Origin: an uncultured Oscillospiraceae bacterium
Lineage (GTDB): Bacteria; Bacillota; Clostridia; Oscillospirales; Oscillospiraceae
Length of the DNA stretch: 20,833 nt
Reading direction: 5' to 3'
Assembly: GCA_934662925.1 (NCBI GenBank)
Contig: CAKUKL010000005.1
Coordinates: forward strand, 1-20,833
The translations under genes were made by a program, and so were the position numbers. The stretch's first letter is position 1. Each line of letters opens with the position of its first letter. Below, in pieces: positions 15,273 through 20,833 of this stretch. The notes under the pieces are model-generated. The model saw nothing but the letters and a program-made list of their open reading frames with translations. It made no database searches and was not told where the DNA came from.

Positions 15273-16154
15273 ATGTCATTCACGCTCTCCTGCGAGTCCA
15301 CGGTGGACCTGCCCTATTCCTACGTGAACGGGCGGAACATTCCCGTCCTGTTTTACAGCTACTCCGTGAACGGAGTGAGCTATCCCGACGACATGGGCCG
15401 GGATCCGGAGGCCCTCGGCCGGTTCTACCGGCACCTTGCGGAGGGAAAGCTGCCCGTCACGTCCCAGATCAACGAATTTGAATACGAGGAATTCTTCGAG
15501 CCGCTGGTGCAGCAGGGCGACCTGCTCCACATCGCCTTCGGCTCCGGCATGACCGCGTCGGTGAACAACGCCATGATCGCCGCCGAGTCTCTCCGGGAGA
15601 AGTACCCCGACCGGAAGATCATCGTCATCGACTCCTATTGCAGCTCCTCGGGCTACGGGATGCTGGTGGACGACGCGGCGGATCTGCGGGACGCGGGGAA
15701 ATCCATCGACGAGACGGCAGACTATATCAACAGCATCTGCAAGCGCATCCACCACCAGTTTTTCTCCACCGACCTGTCCTTCTACCGCCGGAGCGGCCGG
15801 ATGTCCGGCCCCGCCGCCATGCTGGGCAGCGTGCTGAACATCTGCCCCATCATGCGGCTGGACAACGGCGGGCACATCATCGCCTACAGCAAGGTCCGGG
15901 GCAAAAAGCACGCCATTGAGGAGACCCTGCGCACCATGGCCGCCCACGCCGTGGACGGGGAGGGGTACAGCGGCAAGTGCTGGGTGTGCCACTCCAACTG
16001 CCCGGACACCGCCCGGGAGGTGCAGGCCGCCCTGAAGGAGAAGTTCCCCAACATCACCGGGGACATCCGCATCTGCGACATCGGCACCATCATCGCCTCC
16101 CACTGCGGCCCGGGCACGCTGGCCGTCTTTTTCCTCGGGGACGAGCGGGCGTAA
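15273..16154 (+). CDS. DegV family protein (fatty-acid-binding FakB type)
   Basis: 293-residue two-domain protein of the DegV family, whose studied members bind a fatty acid and present it to the kinase FakA so that exogenous fatty acids enter phospholipid synthesis. The family Thr-Ser motif is in VTSQIN (T63, S64); HIAFGSGMTASVNNA (86-100) is the second ligand-carboxylate region; and the C-terminal domain ends with SHCGPGTLAVFFLG. The plus-strand start at 15273 has AAGGGGG seven bases upstream. It is monocistronic, with its own promoter and terminator. A second family member ends the window on the other strand. No fakA-like kinase is seen here. Ligand identity is inference from the family. 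Confidence 0.93.
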   Translation: MSFTLSCESTVDLPYSYVNGRNIPVLFYSYSVNGVSYPDDMGRDPEALGRFYRHLAEGKLPVTSQINEFEYEEFFEPLVQQGDLLHIAFGSGMTASVNNAMIAAESLREKYPDRKIIVIDSYCSSSGYGMLVDDAADLRDAGKSIDETADYINSICKRIHHQFFSTDLSFYRRSGRMSGPAAMLGSVLNICPIMRLDNGGHIIAYSKVRGKKHAIEETLRTMAAHAVDGEGYSGKCWVCHSNCPDTAREVQAALKEKFPNITGDIRICDIGTIIASHCGPGTLAVFFLGDERA

Positions 16155-16183
16155 TGCCTTGGACAGGCTCCGCGCACAGCTTA

Positions 16184-16221
16184 AATTCCCGCCGGTCTTT
16201 TCGGCCCGGCGGGAATTTTTT
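16184..16221 (+). terminator. Terminator of the first degV gene
   Basis: AATTCCCGCCGG (16184-16195) pairs with CCGGCGGGAATT (16206-16217), followed by a T-run to 16221. The next promoter starts only ten bases later. Confidence 0.92.
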
Positions 16222-16230
16222 ATTTTGCTG

Positions 16231-16259
16231 TTGACAAATCTGTTTGACAATGATATATT
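16231..16259 (+). promoter_or_regulatory. Promoter of the XRE-DUF3169-rlmA operon
   Basis: Perfect -35 TTGACA (16231-16236), 17-base spacer, TATATT -10 (16254-16259) with an extended TGA before it. Among the strongest sigma-A matches in the window. The -35 is itself part of a TGACAA half-site. Confidence 0.88.
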
Positions 16260-16292
16260 GCATCTTGACAAGAATAATTGTCAGAATGACAA
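16232..16292 (+). promoter_or_regulatory. TGACAA half-site array, probable operator of the XRE regulator
   Basis: TGACAA occurs at 16232, 16245, 16266 and 16287, and its inverse TTGTCA at 16278, within 61 bases. The pair at 16266-16283 forms the palindrome TGACAA-N6-TTGTCA, located just after the expected transcription start. The last two steps are each 21 bases, two helical turns. A repressor binding here would block the promoter. Confidence 0.7.
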
Positions 16293-16337
16293 ATAAACTT
16301 TTCATCCGCTCCGGCGGAGCAGGAAGGGGAGAGGCGC

Positions 16338-16562
16338 ATGCCGCTGCGCAACCGTCTGAAGGAATACCGGGCGGCGCTGGGCGTGAACCAGCAGGAGCTG
16401 GGCCGTCTGGCCGGGGTGTCCCGGCAGACCATCAGCCTCATCGAGCGGGGGGACTATTCCCCGTCGGTGACGCTGGCGCTGACGCTGGCAAGGATCTGCC
16501 GCGTCCGCGTGGAGGACATTTTCATCTTGGAGGAGGACGATCCAAATGAAGGACCGCAATGA
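16338..16562 (+). CDS. XRE-family helix-turn-helix regulator, 74 residues
   Basis: A small single-domain DNA-binding protein. The helix-turn-helix is in LGVNQQELGRLAGVSRQTIS, followed by LIERGDYSPSVTLALTLARI, typical of the Cro/C1 class represented by YozG/YvaO-type short regulators. A Glu/Asp-rich tail (LEEDDPNEG) ends the protein. GGAAGGGGAGAGG precedes the ATG at 16338. The end overlaps the next gene by 17 bases, so the two are translated together. The half-site array at its promoter points to autoregulation. This regulator plus DUF3169-like membrane protein is a recurring pair in Firmicutes. Confidence 0.93.
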   Translation: MPLRNRLKEYRAALGVNQQELGRLAGVSRQTISLIERGDYSPSVTLALTLARICRVRVEDIFILEEDDPNEGPQ

Positions 16563-17343
16563 CGAGATCCGGCAGGCCAACCGCAAGGCACTGCCGAAAT
16601 TTTTGCTGATGATGGTGTGCTGCGGCGCGGTGGGCGGTGCGATCGGCTTCTGTCTGGCCTTTTTCGGGGCGGAGCAGCTGGCCGGTGCCGTCCGGCTGGC
16701 AGGAATCGCCTTCGGCATCCACGCCGCGCCGTGGCTGCTGCTGGCCTGCGCCGTGCTCAATCCCATCATCGCCGCGGCCTTTTACCTGCCGGCGAAAAAG
16801 CTGCTGGCCCGCTGGGGCGGGGAGGACGAGGACGACCTGTCCGCAGCCATTGACCGGAAGATCGGCTTTGCCATGTGGAGCAGCAACCTGTTCCTCATCG
16901 CCGGGCTGGCCCTGCTGTCCGTCTCCTTCGCCGGAATGGCCGTGAATCACGACCGGTTCACCGGCTTCGGCTTCGTGCTTGCCATCGTCAGCTATTTCGC
17001 CGTGGTCATCGGCAGCATCATGATCCAGCGCCGGACGGTGGACATGGCCCGGCGCATTTCTCCGGAAAAGCAGGGCTCCATCTACGAGATGAAGTTCCGC
17101 AAAAAGTGGCTGGACAGCTGCGACGAGGCGGAAAAGATCCAGATCGGCCAGTGCGCCTACAAGGCGTACACCGCCGTGAACTACACCTGCGTGGGCCTGT
17201 GGGCGGTGCTCACCGTCTCCGGCATGTTCCTGGACACCGGCTTTCTCGCCCCGCTGTCGGTGTGCGTCATCTGGGCTGTGATGCAGTCGGCGTACACCCG
17301 CGCCTCCCTGCGGCAGTCCCGCGGCGGCGCGAACCCGCTGTGA
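16546..17343 (+). CDS. DUF3169-like multi-pass membrane protein
   Basis: 265 residues. After a polar start (MKDRNDEIRQANRKA) come about six predicted membrane helices: near 18-42, 48-78 (one or two), 108-130, 140-160, then two near the C-terminus (VGLWAVLTVSGMF and FLAPLSVCVIWAVMQ). A long cytoplasmic segment with ISPEKQGSIYEMKFRKKWLDSCDEAEKIQIGQCAYKAY lies between helices 4 and 5. Length, layout and the upstream XRE gene match the DUF3169 family; the family has no established biochemical function. GGAGGAGG lies within the end of the XRE gene. A sensory or partner role for the XRE protein is inference. Confidence 0.82.
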   Translation: MKDRNDEIRQANRKALPKFLLMMVCCGAVGGAIGFCLAFFGAEQLAGAVRLAGIAFGIHAAPWLLLACAVLNPIIAAAFYLPAKKLLARWGGEDEDDLSAAIDRKIGFAMWSSNLFLIAGLALLSVSFAGMAVNHDRFTGFGFVLAIVSYFAVVIGSIMIQRRTVDMARRISPEKQGSIYEMKFRKKWLDSCDEAEKIQIGQCAYKAYTAVNYTCVGLWAVLTVSGMFLDTGFLAPLSVCVIWAVMQSAYTRASLRQSRGGANPL

Positions 17344-17359
17344 CGAAAGGGAGATCGCT

Positions 17360-17692
17360 ATGGAATACTTCGGGCTTATCGCCTTCGTGCTGGTCATGGC
17401 CTATTCCGGCTATGCCGTCCGGGTGCGGCGGCTGGAATCCGCCGTGAAAAAACTCAAGCGCATCCAGAAAGGGGAAAGTGAAATGTCAAAGCTCATCAAC
17501 AGCCTGATCGGGCAGGAGTGCAAACTGACGCTGACGGACGAGTTCAGCTCCGCCCTGACCTGCCGGGTGGAAGAGGCAGACGACGACTGGCTCCGGGTCC
17601 GGTATCCGGATAAAAAGGGCGGCAGCACCGTCAGGCTCATCCGCATCGAAAACGTCAAGGGCGTGGAGCTGCTGAGCGGGGGCCGGGTATGA
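17360..17692 (+). CDS. Small membrane-anchored protein with basic coiled linker and compact C-terminal beta domain
   Basis: 110 residues. A single membrane helix (FGLIAFVLVMAYSGYAV, about 4-20) is followed by a basic helical linker (RRLESAVKKLKRIQKGE) and a beta-rich C-terminal part (MSKLINSLIGQECKLTL to IENVKGVELL, about 42-105) whose strand pattern suggests an Lsm/SH3-like barrel; that fold guess is inference. I know of similar unnamed small proteins in Firmicutes but no function. AAAGGGAG precedes the ATG. A second in-frame ATG at 17483 has AAAGGGGAA in front and would make the soluble 69-residue domain alone. It overlaps rlmA by four bases and shares the operon with the XRE and DUF3169-like genes. 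Confidence 0.8.
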   Translation: MEYFGLIAFVLVMAYSGYAVRVRRLESAVKKLKRIQKGESEMSKLINSLIGQECKLTLTDEFSSALTCRVEEADDDWLRVRYPDKKGGSTVRLIRIENVKGVELLSGGRV

Positions 17693-18513
17693 GCCTGTTC
17701 ACCTGCCCCATCTGCGCCGCTTCCCTCGTCCGGGAGGGGAACACCTACCGCTGCCCCAGCCGCCACAGCTACGACGTGGCCCGTGAGGGGTACGTCCACC
17801 TGCTGCCCGCCAACAAAAAGCACTCCGCCAACCCCGGCGACGACAAGGATATGGCCGCCGCCCGCACCCGGTTTCTGGACGGCGGGTGGTACGCCCCCCT
17901 GCGGGACGCCCTGTGCCGGCTGGCGGCGGAGTACACCGGCCCCGCTCCGGCGGTGCTGGACGCGGGCTGCGGGGAAGGATACTATACAGCCGGTATTTTC
18001 GAGCATCTGAAAAACACAAAGGATTCGGTCTCGCTGGCCGGAGTGGACCTTTCAAAAAGCGCCCTGAAAAAAGCCGCCCGCCGGACGCCGGAGGGGGAGT
18101 TCGCTGTAGCGTCGGTGTACCACCTGCCCGCGGCGGACGGAACGGCGGACCTGCTGGTGGACTGCTTCGCGCCGCTGGCGCTGGAGGAGTACCGGCGGGT
18201 ATTAAAACCCGGCGGGGCGTTCCTCTACGTGGTCCCCGCCCCCCGGCATCTGCTGGAGCTGAAGGCAGTGCTGTACGACGCGCCCTACGAAAATCCGGAG
18301 GAGTCGCCGGAATACGACGGCTTCACCCGTCTGGGCGTCACCGAGGTGGAAACAAAAATGGACCTTCCCGCCCCGGCGCTGATGGACCTGTTCCGTATGA
18401 CGCCATACGTCTGGAAAACGCCCCGGGAGGGCATCGCACGGCTGGAAGCCCTCTCGTCCCTGACCGTCACCGCCGACTTCCACATCCACGCCTACCGCCG
18501 GACGGACGCCTGA
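17689..18513 (+). CDS. rlmA: 23S rRNA (guanine-N1)-methyltransferase, RlmA family
   Basis: SAM-dependent enzyme that methylates N1 of a guanine in helix 35 of 23S rRNA (G745 in RlmA-I, G748 in RlmA-II; the latter influences macrolide sensitivity). 274 residues, usual length. The N-terminal zinc finger is C6, C9, C22 and H26 (FTCPICA and RCPSRHSYD). The SAM-binding motif I is VLDAGCGEGYYT (89-100), followed by GVDLSKSALKKAARR and VDCFAPLALEEYRRVLKPGG. The start overlaps the preceding gene as ATGA, so translation is coupled. Which of the two rRNA positions it modifies cannot be decided by eye. Confidence 0.93.
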   Translation: MSLFTCPICAASLVREGNTYRCPSRHSYDVAREGYVHLLPANKKHSANPGDDKDMAAARTRFLDGGWYAPLRDALCRLAAEYTGPAPAVLDAGCGEGYYTAGIFEHLKNTKDSVSLAGVDLSKSALKKAARRTPEGEFAVASVYHLPAADGTADLLVDCFAPLALEEYRRVLKPGGAFLYVVPAPRHLLELKAVLYDAPYENPEESPEYDGFTRLGVTEVETKMDLPAPALMDLFRMTPYVWKTPREGIARLEALSSLTVTADFHIHAYRRTDA

Positions 18514-18531
18514 GCGCCCGTCCGGCGCTTT
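18497..18531 (+). terminator. Probable terminator of the XRE-rlmA operon
   Basis: GCCGGACGG (18497-18505) pairs with CCGTCCGGC (18518-18526) around the rlmA stop codon, followed by GCTTT. The T-run is short, so it may be leaky. Confidence 0.55.
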
Positions 18532-18590
18532 CCGTTGGCGGACAATGATTTTCCGCTACAAAACGGAGAATACCCAAAACAAAATATTGT

Positions 18591-18628
18591 TTGCAATTCC
18601 GACCGGCTTCCTATAGAATAGTACTATT
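18591..18628 (+). promoter_or_regulatory. Promoter and palindromic operator of the MATE gene
   Basis: TTGCAA (18591-18596), 17-base spacer and TAGAAT (18614-18619) form a good sigma-A promoter. The perfect 12-base palindrome AATAGTACTATT (18617-18628) covers the end of the -10 and the expected start, where a repressor would block initiation. No regulator gene adjoins it. Confidence 0.7.
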
Positions 18629-18673
18629 GTATTCCTGCATTTTCTTCGCATTTTATGGGAGGTCTTTCGTTCT

Positions 18674-20044
18674 ATGGCAAAAAGCAAAAACACCATTAAC
18701 GACATGACTGAGGGCCCTCTGGTCCGTCAGCTCATTCTCTTCACCCTGCCCATCATGGGCGCGAACCTGCTTCAGGCGCTGTACACGCTGGTGGACCTGT
18801 GGACGGTGGGCAACTTCGCCGACTCCGCCGCCATTTCCGCCGTGTCCATCTCCAGCCAGCTGGTCATTCTCATCCACGCCATCGGCATCGGCCTTGGCAA
18901 CGGCGGTCAGGTGCTCATCTCCCAGCAGGTGGGCGCGAAGGACTACAAGCGGCTGAGCACCACCATCGGCACGCTGCTCTCCTTCTGTATGCTGGCATCC
19001 ATTGTCGCGTCCCTCATCGGCGCGGCGGGCGTCAACCTGTGGATGGGTCTGCTCAACACCCCCGCCGAGGCGTGGGACGGCGCGGTCCACTACCTGCTCA
19101 TCTGCACGCTGGGCGCGCCCTTCATGTGCGCCAGCGGCACGCTGTGCGCCATCCTCCGGGGCGTGGGCGAGTCCAAGCAGCCCATGTTCGTCCTGCTGGC
19201 CGCCGCGCTGACCAACTGCGTGATGGATATGGTCTTTGTGGCCGGTCTGGGCTGGGGCGCCGAGGGCGCCGCCTGGGCCACCACCATGGCGCAGGCGGCG
19301 GGCGCGGTCTACGCCCTCATCATCGTCTACCGCCGCCGGGAGGCCCTCGGCTTCGACTTCAAGCCCGCCTCCTTCAAGATGGACGGCCCCACCCTCAAGG
19401 CCATCCTCAAGCTGGGCACCCCGCTGGTGGTCATGACCGGCTCCATCACCGCCTCCATGATGGTCATCACCTCCTTCGTCAACACCTACGGCGTAGCCGC
19501 CTCCGCCATCACCGGCATCGGCGCCAAGCTCAACAGCATGGTCAATGTGGTCACCTCCGGCATGCAGACCGGCGTGAGCAGCATGGTGGGCCAGAACTTC
19601 GCCGCCGGCAAAATAGACCGGGTGCGCAAGGCGAACCACGTGGGTCTGGCGGTGTGTATCGTCTTTTTCGTCTTTGTGGGCGCAGTCACCCTGCTGTTCC
19701 CGGAGCAGATCATCGGCATTTTCACCCAGCCGTCGGAGACCGACGTGCTGGCACTGGCCCGGCCCTATATGCGGACGGCCTTCTGGCTGTATCTGGCCTT
19801 CTGCCTGATGTCCACCCCGCTGGGCCACATCAACGGCGTTGGCTTCACCACCCTGAACCTCATCGCCGCCCTGCTGGACGGCGTGGTGGGCCGCATCGGC
19901 CTGTCCCTCCTGCTGGGGTACGGCCTCGGCTGGGGCGTGGAGGGCTTCTGGTGGGGCAACTCGCTGGCCGCCTTCATCTCCGTCTTTATCGGTCTGGGCT
20001 ATTACTTCTTCGGCCACTGGGAAAAGCGCCGGCTGGCAATTTGA
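18674..20044 (+). CDS. MATE family efflux transporter
   Basis: 456-residue, 12-helix membrane exporter that uses Na+ or H+ gradients to expel drugs or metabolites. It begins with a polar stretch and MTEGPLVRQLILFTLPIM, the standard MATE opening, followed by NLLQALYTLVDLWTVGNF. The internal repeat is visible as KAILKLGTPLVVMTGSIT starting the second half. GMQTGVSSMVGQNFAAGKIDRVRKA is the conserved inter-helix region. The closing helices run to FGHWEKRRLAI. GGGAGGT lies 10 bases before the ATG, slightly far but acceptable. It is monocistronic with its own promoter and a hairpin after the stop. Substrate unknown; it belongs to the NorM/DinF-like group most common in Clostridia. Confidence 0.94.
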   Translation: MAKSKNTINDMTEGPLVRQLILFTLPIMGANLLQALYTLVDLWTVGNFADSAAISAVSISSQLVILIHAIGIGLGNGGQVLISQQVGAKDYKRLSTTIGTLLSFCMLASIVASLIGAAGVNLWMGLLNTPAEAWDGAVHYLLICTLGAPFMCASGTLCAILRGVGESKQPMFVLLAAALTNCVMDMVFVAGLGWGAEGAAWATTMAQAAGAVYALIIVYRRREALGFDFKPASFKMDGPTLKAILKLGTPLVVMTGSITASMMVITSFVNTYGVAASAITGIGAKLNSMVNVVTSGMQTGVSSMVGQNFAAGKIDRVRKANHVGLAVCIVFFVFVGAVTLLFPEQIIGIFTQPSETDVLALARPYMRTAFWLYLAFCLMSTPLGHINGVGFTTLNLIAALLDGVVGRIGLSLLLGYGLGWGVEGFWWGNSLAAFISVFIGLGYYFFGHWEKRRLAI

Positions 20045-20070
20045 CGCAAAAGAAGAACGGCAGTAAAAGC

Positions 20071-20103
20071 AAAAAACGCGCGGATAGTATCGATCCGTGC
20101 GTT
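20071..20103. terminator. Bidirectional terminator-like hairpin between MATE and copy B
   Basis: AACGCGCGGAT (20075-20085) pairs with ATCCGTGCGTT (20093-20103); one pair is a G-T wobble on the plus strand and a mismatch on the minus strand. On the minus strand it is followed by TTTTTT and then TTTT, so it would end a minus-strand RNA containing copy B; on the plus strand it would end the MATE transcript with a weaker T-run. Confidence 0.65.
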
Positions 20104-20107
20104 TCAC

Positions 20108-20290
20108 TCCGTCGAAAAAGGCAAAGCCTTTTTCGACGGAAAAGCTGCGCCCCGCTGCATCGCACGAAATGTCCGCCAATGGTGGCCATTCCGCACGTTT
20201 GCGGGGCGAGAAGTGTTTTTCCCGAGGCACATGTCCCCGGGAAAAACAGATTTTATTTTATTCCGTCACCTGCGGGTGACGGAACTCTGC
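20108..20290 (-). repeat. Copy B of the four-stem structured intergenic element (candidate RNA)
   Basis: Read on the minus strand: unpaired GCAGAG (20290-20285); stem 1 (20284-20261, 10 bp, loop CGCA); 12-base linker; stem 2 (20248-20214, 14 bp, loop ACATGTG); linker CTTCT; stem 3 (outer 20208-20201 with 20155-20148, enclosing a long inner hairpin with three G-T wobbles and loop CCAT); linker; stem 4 (20140-20126 with 20122-20108, 15 bp). Stems 1 and 2 have exactly the lengths of those in copy A (3006-3158), but with exchanged base pairs. Copy B is 30 bases longer, mainly in stem 3. It lies between convergent genes. A minus-strand terminator follows at 20103-20071. Confidence 0.85.
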
Positions 20291-20330
20291 GAGGCTTTTG
20301 CCGCGCTTAACAAAATGACCATTTAACCGT

Positions 20331-20362
20331 CAAAGGGGCGGCGCATAAGCGCCGCCCCTTTG
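20331..20362 (-). terminator. Terminator of the second degV gene
   Basis: A 14-bp perfect stem, CAAAGGGGCGGCGC / GCGCCGCCCCTTTG (20331-20344 with 20349-20362), loop ATAA. It lies 15 bases after the minus-strand stop. A- and T-rich flanks would allow some action in both directions. Confidence 0.8.
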
Positions 20363-20377
20363 ATATTTTCGAATGTT

Positions 20378-20833
20378 TTATCTGTGCTTGCCCATGAAGA
20401 ACAGCGCCACGCAGCCCGGGCCGGTGTGCGCGCCGATGACGGGGCCGATGCTGTTGATGACGACTTCCTTCACGCCGTAGCGGCGCTTGACCTCGTCGGC
20501 CACGAACTGGGCGTCCTCCAGACAGGCGCTGTTGCTGATATACATGGTCTGGGACGCGGGATCCTCCGCCAGCTCGCCGACCTTATCCGCCAGCGCCAGC
20601 AGGGACGCCTTGCGGCCCCGGGCCTTGGACACGTTGATGAGGTGCCCCTCGTTGTCCACGTGCATCACCGGCTTGATCTGGAGCATGGTGCCCACCAGCG
20701 CGGTGGCGGCGGACACGCGGCCGCCCTTTTTCAGGAAGAACAGGTCGTTGACGGTGAACCAGTGGCACTGGCGCAGCTTGTTCTGCTCCGTCCAGTCCCG
20801 GACCTCCTCGATAGTCTTGCCTTGCCCACGGCG
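20378..20833 (-). CDS. DegV family protein, C-terminal part, cut by window edge
   Basis: The last 151 residues of a second DegV/FakB-type fatty-acid-binding protein; the frame is open to the window end, so the start lies outside. Recognisable parts are VNDLFFLKKGGRVSAATALVG, the LQIKPVMHVDNEGHL segment, SKARGRK and the final GAHTGPGCVALFFMG, all at their usual place in the C-terminal domain. It differs clearly from the first DegV (15273-16154), for example KPVMHVDNEG against CPIMRLDNGG, so the two are old paralogues rather than a recent duplication. FakB paralogues commonly differ in preference for saturated or unsaturated fatty acids; which this one prefers is not visible. Confidence 0.93.
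   Translation of the reverse strand, partial: RRGQGKTIEEVRDWTEQNKLRQCHWFTVNDLFFLKKGGRVSAATALVGTMLQIKPVMHVDNEGHLINVSKARGRKASLLALADKVGELAEDPASQTMYISNSACLEDAQFVADEVKRRYGVKEVVINSIGPVIGAHTGPGCVALFFMGKHR

Noticed and set aside
16244..16272. Additional promoters from the second and third TTGACA boxes at 16244 and 16265
   Set aside because: No acceptable -10 lies at 16-18 bases from either; they fit better as TGACAA half-sites of the operator array.

Overview
The window looks like chromosomal DNA from a GC-rich, low-oxygen gut Firmicute of the Oscillospiraceae type (Flavonifractor/Lawsonibacter/Intestinimonas-like). This is inferred from strong AGGAGG-type ribosome binding sites, sigma-A promoters with extended -10 boxes, a short archaeal/eukaryal-type prolyl-tRNA synthetase with a C-terminal Cys cluster, paired DegV proteins and an Opp/old-yellow-enzyme operon. 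No rRNA, tRNA, CRISPR array, phage gene or transposase was seen.

Layout. (1) 1-2.3 kb, minus strand: the N-terminal part of an oleate hydratase (cut by the window edge) and proS, each with its own promoter, separated by the proS terminator. (2) 2.46-4.0 kb: a plus-strand hypothetical gene facing a minus-strand TIM-barrel amidohydrolase. The convergent gap between them holds a four-stem structured element (copy A). (3) 4.1-6.05 kb: the M3 oligopeptidase PepF, divergent from the amidohydrolase and ending in a strong terminator. (4) 6.05-15.06 kb: an AraC-type regulator divergent from a seven-kilobase operon that encodes a complete peptide/nickel-class ABC importer (oppA-B-C-D-F) and, last, a 646-residue FMN/4Fe-4S/FAD reductase of the 2,4-dienoyl-CoA reductase/BaiCD class. 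The regulator gap carries TGTC-N7-GACA operator repeats. A natural reading is that the importer brings in a ligand that the reductase acts on or that is released from it, under AraC control. (5) 15.1-16.2 kb: a stand-alone degV. (6) 16.2-18.5 kb: a tightly packed operon of an XRE repressor, a DUF3169-like membrane protein, a small membrane-anchored protein and the 23S rRNA methyltransferase RlmA, with a dense TGACAA half-site array at the promoter. (7) 18.6-20.0 kb: a MATE exporter with a palindromic operator. (8) 20.1-20.8 kb: a second convergent gap holding the inverted copy B of the structured element, then the C-terminal part of a second degV.

The most unusual content is the pair of structured elements (3006-3158 plus; 20108-20290 minus). 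They are about 17 kb apart, in opposite orientations, both between convergent genes. They share unpaired sequences (GCAGAG, CTTCT, an invariant ACATGTG loop) while their stems differ by compensatory changes: ten base pairs are exchanged with pairing kept. All six G-T wobbles I can place in the aligned stems are pairable in one orientation only, which suggests an RNA read + for copy A and - for copy B. I do not recognise it as a known RNA family and propose it as a candidate new dispersed structured RNA or repeat.
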